From: Macroventuria anomochaeta
Lineage: Eukaryota > Ascomycota > Dothideomycetes > Pleosporales > Didymellaceae
Reading direction: 5' to 3'
Assembly: GCF_010093625.1 (NCBI RefSeq)
Contig: NW_022985389.1
Coordinates: 60,250 to 124,249 of the forward strand
DNA length: 64,000 bases
How positions within the stretch are numbered: position 1 is the stretch's first letter; every line of letters begins with the position of its first letter. Under the pieces are notes generated by a model that searched no databases, was not told where the DNA came from, and saw nothing but the letters and a program-made list of their open reading frames with translations. Below are positions 31,525 through 41,362 of this stretch, piece after piece. A program made the position numbers and the translations under genes.

Positions 31525-33147
31525 ATGCCACTGCTTGATCTATCAAATGAGTTGCTCCGAGATATATCAGAATACCTAGCATCCGAGAGATATATCAATG
31601 CCGTTGCACAAGCCAACCATCGCCTTTACCGTCTTCTAGATAGCTACCTCTACCGCTACAATGTACAAGAATCTGGAAGCTCAGCGCTGTTGTGGGCTGC
31701 CCGACATGGCCAAGAGGCGACGGCGCAAAAGTCGCTGAGGGAAAAAGCCAATATACAAGCCACAAATGATGATGACGAGGCACCGCTGTTGTTGGCGGCA
31801 GAGAATGGGCATAAGCAGGTAGTAAAGCTGCTGGTTGACAAGGGCGCCGACGTCAACGCGCAGGGTAAAGACTACAGCAACGCATTGCAGGCAGCTTCAG
31901 ATAGAGGCCACGAGCAGGTGGTCAAGATGCTGCTCGACAAGGGCGCCGACGTCAACGCGCAGGGTGGAGCCTATGGCAACGCACTCCAGATGGCTTCACA
32001 AGGAGGCCACGAGACGGTGGTGCAGCTGCTGCTTGACAAGGGCGCCGAGGTCAACGCGCAGGGTGGAACCTATGGCAACGCACTCCAGGCAGCTTCACAA
32101 GGAGGCTACGAGCAGGTGGTCAAGATGCTGCTCGACAAGGGCGCCGACGTCAACGCGCAGGGTGGATACTACGGCAACGCACTCCAGACGGCTTCACAAG
32201 GAGGCCACAACGCGGTGGTGCAGCTGCTGCTCGACAAGGGCGCTGAGGTCAACGCGCAGGGTGGAACCTATGGCAACGCACTCCAGGCAGCTTCAGCTAG
32301 AGGCAGCGAGGCGGTGGTGCAGCTGCTGCTCGACAAGGGCGCCGAGGCCAACGTGCAGGGTGGATACTTCGGCAACGCACTCCAGGCGGCTTCACAAGGA
32401 GGCTACGAAGCGATGGTGAAGATGCTGCTCGACAAGGGCGCCGAGGTCAACGCGCATGGTGGATACTTCGGCAACGCACTCCAGGCGGCTTCAAATGGAG
32501 GCCACGAAGCGGTGGTGAAGATGCTGCTCGACAAGGGCGCCGAGGTCAACGCGCAGGGTGGAGCCTATGGCAACGCACTCCAGGCAGCTTCAGCTAGAGG
32601 CAACGAGGCGGTGGTGCAGCTGCTGCTCGACAAGGGCGCCGACGTCAACGTGCAGGGTGGACGAGACGGCAACGCACTCCAGGCGGCTTCAGCTAGAGGC
32701 GACAAGGCGGTGGTGCAGCTGCTGCTCGACAAGGGCGCCGACGTCAACGCGCAGGGTGGACAAGACGGCAACGCACTCCAAGTGGCTTCAGCTAGAGGCC
32801 ATGAGGCGGTGGTGCAGCTGCTGCTCGACAAGGGCGCCGACGTCAACGCGCAGGGTGGATACTTCGGCAACGCACTCCAGGCGGCTTCACAAGGAGGCCA
32901 CGAAGCAGTGGTGAAGATGCTGCTCGACAAGGGCGCCGAGGTCAACGTGCAGGGTGGAGTCTATGGCAACGCACTCCAGGCGGCTTCACAAGGAGGCCAC
33001 GAAGCGGTGGTGAAGATGCTGCTCGACAAGGGCGCCGAGGTCAACGTGCAGGGTGGAGCCTATGGCAACGAACTCCAGGCGGCTTCACAAGGAGGCCACG
33101 AGGCGGTGGTGAAGCTGCTAGTGGCATGGGGTGCCAAGTCATCATGA
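31525..33147 (+). CDS. F-box-like protein with about 14 near-identical ankyrin repeats, 540 aa
   Basis: The frame is open from 31489, but that codon is TTG; the first ATG is at 31525 (MPLLDLSNELLRDISEYLAS). The N-terminus matches the F-box core (LLDLSNELLRDISEYL), which would link the protein to an SCF ubiquitin ligase. After a linker and a first ankyrin repeat, thirteen exact 33-residue units follow (31858-33144), of the form QGGxxGNALQAASxxGHEAV, then VxxLLDKGAxVN. The units are almost identical at DNA level, so they have been homogenised or recently amplified. Variation is concentrated at the two residues after QGG and in the AS-xx-G-xx turn, the tips that would face a ligand. The protein ends with a degenerate half unit (LLVAWGAKSS). 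No NACHT or NB-ARC domain is present. The gene is intact and intronless. Confidence 0.85.
   Translation: MPLLDLSNELLRDISEYLASERYINAVAQANHRLYRLLDSYLYRYNVQESGSSALLWAARHGQEATAQKSLREKANIQATNDDDEAPLLLAAENGHKQVVKLLVDKGADVNAQGKDYSNALQAASDRGHEQVVKMLLDKGADVNAQGGAYGNALQMASQGGHETVVQLLLDKGAEVNAQGGTYGNALQAASQGGYEQVVKMLLDKGADVNAQGGYYGNALQTASQGGHNAVVQLLLDKGAEVNAQGGTYGNALQAASARGSEAVVQLLLDKGAEANVQGGYFGNALQAASQGGYEAMVKMLLDKGAEVNAHGGYFGNALQAASNGGHEAVVKMLLDKGAEVNAQGGAYGNALQAASARGNEAVVQLLLDKGADVNVQGGRDGNALQAASARGDKAVVQLLLDKGADVNAQGGQDGNALQVASARGHEAVVQLLLDKGADVNAQGGYFGNALQAASQGGHEAVVKMLLDKGAEVNVQGGVYGNALQAASQGGHEAVVKMLLDKGAEVNVQGGAYGNELQAASQGGHEAVVKLLVAWGAKSS
31858..33144 (+). repeat. Thirteen tandem 99-bp ankyrin units
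   Basis: The span is exactly 13 x 99 bp. Units share long identical blocks (for example CTGCTCGACAAGGGCGCCGA) and differ mostly in a few codons. The repeat is therefore both a coding ankyrin array and a minisatellite. Confidence 0.9.
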
Positions 33148-33306
33148 GGGAATGCATGCATGGCTGGCTAATTAGTGTCCTTAAAAGAAGATAGCTACAT
33201 TCTAAAGCCTATGTCTTGGCGGTAATAGTAGTCTATTAAACACAACGCTGACGGCGATGCTTATGTGTGACGGTTAATGGAGTATAGAGGTCGTGTGTGC
33301 TACGTG

Positions 33307-33517
33307 TGTTGGTGCAGTGCTCTTGCCTTTCCAATAAGCCCTTTCTACCTCTGTCTGAACGACAGATACGTCATGTAAACAGACCCTGATGGCCCGGTGA
33401 GAGAGACAGAACACTAAACAAGAACAACACTATATACCGATTTTACTGCTTCGCGCGGTTACCCCTGACTTACTGCCCTGCGCAGTTACACCTTCACTTA
33501 TTGCATTTACTGCAACA
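33307..33517 (-). repeat. LTR-like dispersed repeat, minus copy (211 bp)
   Basis: In reverse orientation this matches 46961-47174 almost along its whole length. As read on the minus strand it starts TGTTG and ends CAACA, as LTRs do. No internal retroelement sequence adjoins it, so it would be a solo LTR. No target-site duplication could be confirmed. Confidence 0.7.
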
Positions 33518-35094
33518 TTATGACGCTGTAATGAAAGCAACGTGCGGCAAATTTGCCACCGCAAGTTAAGTAGATGGCCAACCCGCACCTGCCACACCCT
33601 TGCCATAATCTTCCGCACTGGCTAACGTTGCGAAGAGACATAAGGGTCATTCTCGATAACAGAACGGTATGCAGCTTTAGAGAGCATAGTACCATAGTAA
33701 GCATGGCTACTATCAGATCTCTGCTTTACCCTTACCCAGCGCTCATGAGCATGGACGATCCGAACTCCTTATTGCCCTCAGAGACTAAACCGAACCACCT
33801 TTCTAATGTCCTGATAATTGCAGTGCTCGTGCGAGGAGCCGTTCGTTGTGTGGCCGTACGACAGCTGTATCCCTATAATATGCAGACTATTTCCCCCTTT
33901 GAGCGTGCGTGCAACGACGACGGCGTCTTTCTAGCATTTACTCCGCTTGCCGAAGCCTAGACTCGCATCTTACTATTTTGTACCATACTAGTTAGTCTCT
34001 GTCTCCTGCTATGCCCGCTGTGTGAGACTTGCCCACACTGTTCTTTAGACGCCACACAACTCATAATATTCTTCTTCAACGAGCTAAAGCAGTATTCGGC
34101 TACGGCTTGGTATATGTATCAGTCGCAATGTGCTCGACAGCATGAGAACGTGGTGGGTCGGACGAGGAATCAACGGCGGGTCTGCGGAGCTAGAGGGTGG
34201 CACGACGGTTTGTCTCTATGGCATGAAAGCTTTCGCGTTAGCTATAGTCGTGCGTTGCACTGTGTCTCGAAACTGCATGATGGCTGTATTAGAGGCTAAT
34301 TGCGGTTTCGCTACTAGGTGTGTTCGTTAACATGAGCTCTAACGGCAGAGCCTTCAAACCTAGCCCTGCTCCCAATCCAAGCCGGGTTTCGAGCATCCTG
34401 GAGTCGGCAGACACAAACTGGTCTAACGTGGAATTAGTCGCCGACTTTGCGGCAGCGTAGTCATATAGCGTACGGTGCAGCTCGGAGGTCTTTAAGGACG
34501 TGACGGATGTTGACTTGGATGTCGTGCGTGAGTTGGGGGGGGGGGGGCGGTCGGGCGTGGGCGTTGTGCCCGATGGAGATGCGGCGCGGCATGAAGGTGG
34601 CGACAGGGCACAGAAAGGAGGGATTTCACGTGGGAGTGGTGGTGGTTGGAGAAGAAATGGTGCTATTGCGGAGGTGTTTTAAGTGGTTATCGATGCTGTA
34701 GCCTTTAAGATGTCTCTGGATGAGTAGCGAAAGATTTAGTCTGGAGGGTATATGAGGGTATGAGAAACATTCTGTATATACAATGCTGACTTCCTCCACA
34801 GTGCGGTCAAAAATCAGAACTTGATATTGTCTACTCCCAGTGCCCATGTGGGTGGCATTGTGATGAAGTGAATGGCACTGTGCAAAGCAAAGGTGCAAGC
34901 AGTGTACCAGAAGGCACGTGGAGGAGGTGCGACATGTTCACCTGGCAATCCAATATGAAAAGATTGGGAGTACTTATACTTTGGGTGAGGTACAAGAGCA
35001 AGCAGAGCATGATCACACATAAAGAGCTCGTGGTGAACGAGAACAAAGAATTGCATGCTGCAGAACAAAGAGACTACAGAATCATCCAAGAAGA
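33518..35094. other. Stretch without a supported gene
   Basis: Only short frames without domains were seen. It contains the right arm of the inverted repeat (34361-34403) and a run of twelve G near 34536-34547. The sequence looks like old repeat debris. Confidence 0.4.
34361..34403 (-). repeat. Right arm of an inverted repeat around the ankyrin gene
   Basis: Read on the minus strand it begins CTCCAGGATGCTCG and ends GGGAGCAGGGCTA, pairing with 31274-31316. It may be the far end of a transposon, or a second copy of a short dispersed repeat. Confidence 0.55.
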
Positions 35095-35297
35095 CTAGGA
35101 TTTTGATGTGACAGCGGTGAACTTCATCGAGAAGTCCTTCACAGCCTTCTGGATTTTACCCTTCTTAGTTTCAGTCTCAGTCGTCATACTATCGCAATCA
35201 TCCTCACGAAACTTAGGCAGTAGCGGCTTCGAAGTCTCTTCTACTTTCTCAAAAGGGAATGGCGACGGTGGTTTGTACTGTACGTCCAAGGTGGTGG
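35095..35297 (-). pseudogene. C-terminal gene fragment cut by an LTR-like repeat
   Basis: The minus-strand frame reads VQYKPPSPFPFEKVEETSKP and then an acidic, lysine-rich tail (KGKIQKAVKDFSMKF) to a stop at 35095. It looks coding but begins abruptly where the LTR-like repeat at 35298 starts. No family was recognised, and the rest of the gene is not seen on the other side. Confidence 0.35.
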
Positions 35298-35865
35298 TGT
35301 TACGATCAAAGGGCAACCCGCAACAACACTGAACGAAAAGGACTACGCAACGATACAAGAGGAGCCGAGGAACTGTAGTATCGATCGACCCGAGCAGTGG
35401 GCCGCGTCGGCGATACTCAGTATGATCATCACTCTCAGTGGAGCAACTCAAGCGACCCGAGCAGTGGGCCGCGTCGGCAACACTCGGCACGAGCAGTATA
35501 CTCGGTACGATCGGTATACTCGGTACGAGCAGTATACTTGGCACGGTCAGTATACTCAATACGAGTAGTATACTCGGTACGATCAGTATACTCAGTACCG
35601 AGCAATCCGAGCAATCTGAGCAATCCTCTGCTCATGTATATAGCAAGTAGACACGCTGCCCTTATGGCATCGTGTTCAAGCTCGTCAATCAATTTTGTTA
35701 TTGGAATCTCACTTGCTCTCGAGCCAGACAGTATACTCTGTACTACTCATTGCAACCAGTCGCCACGGTCTTTGACTAGACGACTACCTGACTATTACAA
35801 AGGTTATTACAACCCGCCCGGATAGTCTACCCCTGACCACCCAAGCTTTGCTTAGGTGACTGTCA
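35298..35865 (+). mobile_element. LTR-like repeat, copy A (solo LTR candidate)
   Basis: It starts TGTTACGATCAAAGGGCAAC, carries six 18-bp units with the core AGTATACT (35495-35602) and ends near TTAGGTGACTGTCA. The same sequence occurs at 46411-46960 (plus), 35951-36268 (minus) and 55153-55495 (minus). The TG...CA ends and lack of coding capacity suggest a solo LTR. No target duplication was found. Confidence 0.7.
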
Positions 35866-35950
35866 ACCCCTACGGCTTTCTGTACCTCTGCTCATCCCCA
35901 AGAACCAATTGACTAGTGTCTATGAGCTTTGCTTAAGGCACAAATTGCAA

Positions 35951-36268
35951 CACGTGCCTACTTGTTATATACTTTAGCAGGAGGATTTGCTCAGATCGCT
36001 CGGTATCGAGTATACTGCTTGTACCAAGTATACTGATGCGGCCTAACTGCTCGATTCGACCGAGATTGATGATCATACTGAGTATCGCTGACGCATCCTA
36101 ACTGCTCGAGTCGCTCGAGTTGCTCAACTGAGAGTGATGATCATACTGAGTATCGCCGACACGGCCCATTGCTTGGGTCGATCGATACTACAGTTCCTTG
36201 GCTCCTCTCGTATCGTTGCGTAGTCCTGTTTGTTCAGTGTTGTTGCGGGTTGCCCTTTGATCGTAACA
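35951..36268 (-). mobile_element. LTR-like repeat, copy B, inverted next to copy A
   Basis: Read on the minus strand it begins TGTTACGATCAAAGGGCAAC like copy A. It shows a reduced AGTATACT minisatellite and fades after the CTGAGCAAATCCTCCTGC segment. It abuts a transposase fragment at 36269, into which it has apparently inserted. Confidence 0.7.
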
Positions 36269-36585
36269 GTATACTGATTCAGGATGGCGCTCCTGCTCAC
36301 AAATCACGCATCGCTCGAGACTACCTGACTGTGGAGAAGATTGACACTTTATGGTGGCCAGGGCACTCACCGGAGGTCAACGCATCTGAGCATGCCTGGC
36401 CGTGGATTTGGAGGCATGTGACAAAGCAATTCACTCCTAGCTGTACTGCCAATCAGTGTGAGCAGCAATGGGTAACTCAATGGGAGCGTATGCCTATTGA
36501 GGTGATCAATCAATGGGTGGAAGGGATTCTAGAGCAGGTGCGGCGGATTATCAGGCATCATGGCAAAAACAACTTCCATGGGTGA
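36269..36585 (+). pseudogene. Tc1/mariner-type DDE transposase, C-terminal fragment
   Basis: Directly after copy B the frame reads LIQDGAPAHKSRIARDYLTV, then TLWWPGHSPEVNASEHAWPW, ending at TGA 36583-36585. In Tc1/mariner transposases the second catalytic Asp lies in a (Q/D)DNAPxHxA block and the third acidic residue in WPxxSPDxNPIE. Here both blocks are recognisable with changes (DGAPAH, SPEVNASEHAW). Only about 100 residues remain. The first catalytic Asp and the HTH part are missing, cut off by the LTR-like repeat. Confidence 0.8.
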
Positions 36586-36865
36586 CTGCAATACCAAGAA
36601 ATAAGCCTATGTGCAGATCAAAATACCACAAAAAGCTTTTCTAAGCTTAAATTGCTTTAATGTATTAATGATTTACTGTTTTGGTAGTGATTGGTATGGG
36701 GGATTTGAAAGGCAACATCTTGTTGGGGTGTGCACAGGCCTCGGGTGTTCGGTCAGAAAAAACGAGCTTCTTCGTATAAGATTCGTTACTCTATACCAGT
36801 GACTTCAAACTACCCTCACTCATACTGGGCCCTTTACAAACAACGATTGGCTGCCTGTCTCACCA

Positions 36866-37651
36866 ATGAATCAAGATTTAGAAGACGTTATATACGTTAC
36901 GCCTCGCTTCCCTGAGGGGGTTCGGCACATTATCACTACTGGCAGTTGTCACTACATCGGCTTCATCGACGAATCGACTGTCTTAAAGTACCCACATGAT
37001 GAGAACCCTTCGAACGCTCTGAACGTCGAGTGTGCAATACTCGAGCAACTTGGCAATCACCCTCGCATCATCGGATTCAAGGGCAAGCACGAAGCGGGAC
37101 TGCTTCTGGAGTTCGCCCCCAATGGATCGTTGGAAAGCCACATGAACAGAACAGCCCTCACGAAGGAAGAGAAGCTTCGATTTGCTAGAGAGACTGCAGA
37201 AGGGGTCGCCTATGCTCATCGCAAGAATGTGATTATATGCGACATCAACGTCCGGAACATTCTTCTTGATGCTGAGCTACACGTCAAGCTCTGTGACTTT
37301 CAGGGCCGACTGTTAGGGCCTGACGGCGAGACTGTTTGCGATGGAGGGGCTTCTGAAAACGCAGAGTCATTTATGCCACGACACGACCAGGAGTTTGCAG
37401 ATGCAAGGACGGACATATTTGCTCTAGGATCCACAATATACCACATTATGAAAGGCCATCGGCCTTTTCCAGAACTCCACACCATTGACAACGAGGCGGA
37501 GTTCTTGCGCCGTTACCAAGAGGGCCTGTTCCCTCCATTGGCGGCAGACTTGGGTGGCACAATTGTGTGGAAGTGTTGGGAAGGACGATACAATTCTGCA
37601 GACGAAGTACTTCGTGATGTTGTTTCTTTGGAAAGTTGTCTCTACCGGTAG
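36866..37651 (+). CDS. Small protein kinase-like protein, 261 aa
   Basis: This is a single-exon frame from ATG 36866 (MNQDLEDVIYVTPRFPEGVR). The N-lobe lysine is in STVLKYPHD, and the hinge reads LLLEFAPNGSLESHM. The catalytic loop is IICDINVRNILLD, with the catalytic Asp and Asn in place. The metal-binding motif reads DFQ rather than DFG (KLCDFQGRLL). RTDIFALGSTIYHIMKGHRPF matches the F-helix D-x-F-x-L-G-x-x-I-Y. At about 260 residues it is a bare kinase domain with a shortened glycine loop and no regulatory part. Such short kinases are common in fungal accessory genomes. It may phosphorylate or be a pseudokinase; the retained Lys and Asp residues make activity possible. Substrate is unknown. 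Confidence 0.82.
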   Translation: MNQDLEDVIYVTPRFPEGVRHIITTGSCHYIGFIDESTVLKYPHDENPSNALNVECAILEQLGNHPRIIGFKGKHEAGLLLEFAPNGSLESHMNRTALTKEEKLRFARETAEGVAYAHRKNVIICDINVRNILLDAELHVKLCDFQGRLLGPDGETVCDGGASENAESFMPRHDQEFADARTDIFALGSTIYHIMKGHRPFPELHTIDNEAEFLRRYQEGLFPPLAADLGGTIVWKCWEGRYNSADEVLRDVVSLESCLYR

Positions 37652-38370
37652 AAGGTATCATTCAAATGTAGCGTAATAGTGTGTGTGGAACATCTATGCA
37701 AAACGTGACCTGGGGTGTGCAGCGCACACACTGCGCACTCGCTCTAGTGGGTAATGTATAGATCGGAGACCGAGCCAACCTGCAGGGTATATTTATAGTG
37801 TTGACGCGCTTTTGGGAGGATGCATACATGCTCCTCTTGTTAGTAAACTTTAGTTTGATTAAGGGTAGCGAGATGGCTTAGAAAGCCTACCCCACTGCCA
37901 AGCATATTTTCATCCGTCAACTGTGGGCGTGCTGTTCAGTATGGGACCGACTAAGAACAGATCGCAAGGCTGACTAATTTAAACAGTGTCATTTGAAGCT
38001 TGACCCGAAGTACGCCCTGCTCTGTTGCGTGGCGCTTACCTCACTATAGCGCAGCGGCAATACTTGTCAAGACGTCGCGGGTGGGTACGCGCCGTGGCGC
38101 TCATGAGTTCCCGTGCTTCTCCTGCAACCTATCACACCACGTACTTATGCTGTGATGATATCCTTTCTTGCTCAGCTATTTTGGTCAGCTAATCCTACGC
38201 TAAACCCTATTGCTTAAATCTACGCTCAACCCTACGCTCAACCCTATGCTTAAATCTATGCTCAACCTAACGCTCAACTCTACCACTTAATTTTACACTC
38301 AATCCAACGCTTCACTCAACACTCAACCTGACGCTCAGCCCTACGCTTAAATCCACGCTCAAATCACACC
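37652..38370. other. Intergenic stretch with a degenerate 12-bp minisatellite
   Basis: No gene was seen in the left part. The right part (38191-38365) is a tandem array of degenerate ACGCTCAACCCT units placed directly before the next reading frame. Confidence 0.5.
38191..38365. repeat. Degenerate ACGCTCAACCCT minisatellite
   Basis: About a dozen imperfect 11-13 bp units (ACGCTCAACCCT, ATGCTTAAATCT, ACGCTTAAATCC) run in tandem. The inverse of the motif appears again inside the following gene at 39008-39031. The reverse complement contains AGGGTTGAGCGT, superficially like telomere-type AGGGTT. Confidence 0.75.
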
Positions 38371-39357
38371 ATGCCTGCTTCACGGAAGGATGTACGAAAT
38401 GGATTTTGAGATGTCGATTCAGCCTGGGGACAACTCAAAACAACGGAAAAGGATCTTGTGTATTCACAATTCCTGTCTAATGTCCAATCCAAGCGCCAAG
38501 CAGAAGTAATTGCCAACAGAGAGAAAATAGCGAAAAACAGATATGAACGGAAATATTATCGCTTCCTCAACAAGGTTGATGGGGCTTATTACGAGCTGTG
38601 TATAATCGCTTTCTCAAGATATCAGGTTGATTCTACAAAGGAAGCTATTCTCACGGGCTTGGCTACGAAAACTAGAGAAAAGAGTGGTGGCATAGATCCT
38701 CGCATTGGATTGTTCTTTGCAAACTTGAGGAAACCTAAAGCTGTATGGGCTCCTCGAGAGTCCAGTCAAGGATCAGCAGGCATATCTGAATCATGGTACG
38801 AGTTCACACACGCTAAGCTAGAAGGAACAGTTAGCATGTTTGGTGAAGCCATGGCGAAGAGAATCAAGAATGTGCAGATGGACCAAGACTGGAAAGCAGT
38901 GACAATGCACTTTCCCAAGAAGCTAACACCAGAATTCTCTTGTTCTTTAAAGCTGGACATTTCCAAAGATAGTTACCCCGCACTATCGCGTGAACATATA
39001 ACGAAGCCAAGCGTAGGGTTGAGCGTAGGGTTGTATGTAGCGTCGGACGGTGTGTCCTATCCAGACAGGCCCAGAGAGACCCATTACACAAAACTGCTCT
39101 TCTTTAACACCCCGCCAGTAACACGAGATACAATAGCCAATAAATTCTTCGTCGTTTCGTTGGTGGAGAAAAACGATCTGGTCATTGCTGGTGTGATACT
39201 AGCGTCAGAAAGTCGTGATACGAGTCGAGAAAGATGTTTTGGTTCTAGTGCTGCTCCTCTATGCTGGTGGTTTTATTTTCCGCTTTTCGGCCCGGTTGTA
39301 GGCGCAAAGAACGCTAGTCTCTGGAGTGGAGTGACCCGATCCCACATTTGTACATGA
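38371..39357 (+). pseudogene. Hypothetical protein gene with an in-frame TGA near its start
   Basis: ATG 38371 (MPASRKDVRNGF) meets TGA at 38407-38409 and then stays open to 39357. The downstream part is coding-like: an N-terminal charged helix (QAEVIANREKIAKNRYERKY), then a mixed globular stretch (WYEFTHAKLEGTVSMFGEAM). The TGA would be CGA (Arg) with one C-to-T change. No ATG follows until well inside, so either the gene is dead, or translation starts elsewhere, or the stop lies in an unseen intron. A minisatellite-derived insertion encodes SVGLSVGL at 39008-39031. The last 50 residues look less protein-like. I recognise no family. Confidence 0.45.
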
Positions 39358-41362
39358 CATAACCACTCTGACTTACTCGAGACACTGTCCATTGCGCAAG
39401 TTCACCTTCTATTACTCGAGATCTTCTATTGTGAACAAGTCTGCCCCCTACTGCATATTGACAAAGGCACAGTCCAAGACGGCGAACCTCGCGCCAATTC
39501 CCAAGCTCGCGAGTTGTCCAAGCGGAGCATAACCTCCTTTACGTCCTCTTCGTCTCGTGTCTTGAAATCATAAAAGGCATTGATCAGGGTACTGGAGTGG
39601 AACGCAAGACGCCTCTTAATCAAGAGTTGGGCGGAATCTTGGAAATAACGTATTGGAAGGAATGCTTCGGTTCATGAAATTATTATCGCAGACCGCCGAT
39701 ACGAAAGCCCAGCGAGCGCGGATCGATCGTATCCTGGCCACGAACGGCTCTGCACGATGAACGGCCCTCGCAGCTCAGTGTGCCTAGTTTCGGCATTCGA
39801 TGTGATTTGGTACATGGCTCTGAGAGATATGGGATGACGTGGCTTCGTACTAAGTTCACCTTAAAATGATTTTATACGGTTCTGTTTCATTACCGTGCAA
39901 GATATGTAATTAGGAAAACAGTTACTTGGTGTCAAAGCAAAACAGTACAATACATTTCCCCACGCACGTCATTGTAGCTAATACGTCCTCGCAGCGCAAT
40001 GTCCTTTCAACTCACGGTGTCTTTTCCTTCCAAATGCGGCTCGGAAAAGTCAAAAGGACCGCATGCTTGGAGCAGGCTCCAAAGCGCTTCTAGCGCTGCA
40101 TCTGCAGGGCAATGCGCTTGTACGTAGTATTTCAGGTACGAAGAAGCGATACAGTGCGCGGGCTGCAAAAATGATAACGAGATCACGCAAAACCCTGTCC
40201 ACGCTAAATCGCGGACATTATGCACACTCCCTGCCAAATCGCGGATACCATGCACACTATCAACGCTAAATCGCGGACAATCTGCATGATCCCTGTTCCG
40301 CCCATTATTTTACCGGTACCCTAGCCTCCAACGAGTGAAGATGGCAATCGACTTCCGGGTTTTGCAAAACGCAAGGTACCTATGCGACATCGCGCTAGAT
40401 GAAGATTTTGCCTAAAATGGAAAACAACATCACCCCAGACGACAGGTTGGTCACTTGCTACAAGTCAGCACTCCCTTGTATGTGTTGTTATACAAGGTAG
40501 TAATGACTTTTAGCGAGCTTTTAGCTGTTAGCCGTCAGCATCTCAAGTAGTTTGAGCGCTTGTCTTGTTACCCTTCCGGCAAGCCCTATGGTCGGGTCCG
40601 CAAGGACTTTTGTCAGAACTTTCTTCTGTTGTTCCAGCGAACGGTTTCTCTGAACAAGTTAACTCCATGCCAGTAACCTCTATGCTGGGACTGCTATTCA
40701 TTCTGTATGGGACACAGATATCGGTGTACGCTCAATGATGTTTTACGAGCAAATGTCGAGAGGTCTTGAAGTCCACGGCAGAGAAATACAGGGCCAGCTT
40801 GAGTGTGCATGCGAGGTTACAGCCATGGAGAAATTGAAGAGTACGAACGTCACGATACAGATTCCTAGAGAACATCCGTTTCTTACCCGCAATTTGTGAC
40901 CTTGTCGCACGATACTTGGAGGACCTCTGCGTTCCAGGAGATGTGTATATGGCGTGGTTCTACCAGTTCTTTTGTCTTAGCTTCATGCAGCCTCTCGCTT
41001 TTGGTTTGCATTTCACTTGGGGACTGCAGTTTACTTGGGAATTGCAGCCCATGTTGCGGATGAACGGTCGTCTTGTTTCCTAGTTGTACATTCCTAACGC
41101 CTCCACACAGGTTGACCAGCCTGCCTTGCTTGAGTCTGCCGCTGTAACCTGCGTGGTAGTCTCAGGGTAACTGCATCACTATGCATGCACGGCGCTAATG
41201 ACCGATAGTCATCGCTGGTCTTACAGTACTGTGTGGAATGCGTGCCGCAGAATCTTAGTAATGCTATGTTTTGTCTTCTCACTGTCTGCCTCTTTTTCAA
41301 GGCTGATTTCTCTTGTTGCCTTGTCTGCCTGGGTCGGAGATTGTGCAACAGTCTAAGCAGTT
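39358..41362. other. Two kilobases without a recognisable gene
   Basis: Only short, domain-free frames were found on either strand. A three-copy degenerate tandem repeat sits at 40201-40293. The right-hand end should contain the promoter of the Zn2Cys6 gene at 41363. Confidence 0.5.
40201..40293. repeat. Three-copy tandem repeat of about 31 bp
   Basis: The motif CTAAATCGCGGAC, then ATGCACAC, then CTATC or CCCTG, occurs three times in a row with substitutions and small length differences. It is non-coding. Confidence 0.7.

Noticed and set aside
31835..32945. Open frames in other phases of the ankyrin array (RAPTSTRRV repeats, SSSSCTTA repeats)
   Set aside because: They are frame-shifted readings of the same 99-bp units with no domain.
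35435..35692. Repetitive Tyr/Thr-rich frames in the LTR-like repeats (EYTDRTEY, SILGTSSIL)
   Set aside because: The 18-bp minisatellite lacks stops in several phases, so the frames are not genes.
37728..37790. Similarity of CTCTAGTGGGTAA at 37742 to TTCTAGTGGGTAA at 7391
   Set aside because: The shared core is only about 12 bases with loosely similar flanks; too short to claim a repeat family without a search.
38191..40293. Possible CRISPR-like arrays in the tandem repeats
   Set aside because: The units are contiguous and degenerate without spacers, and the genome is eukaryotic.
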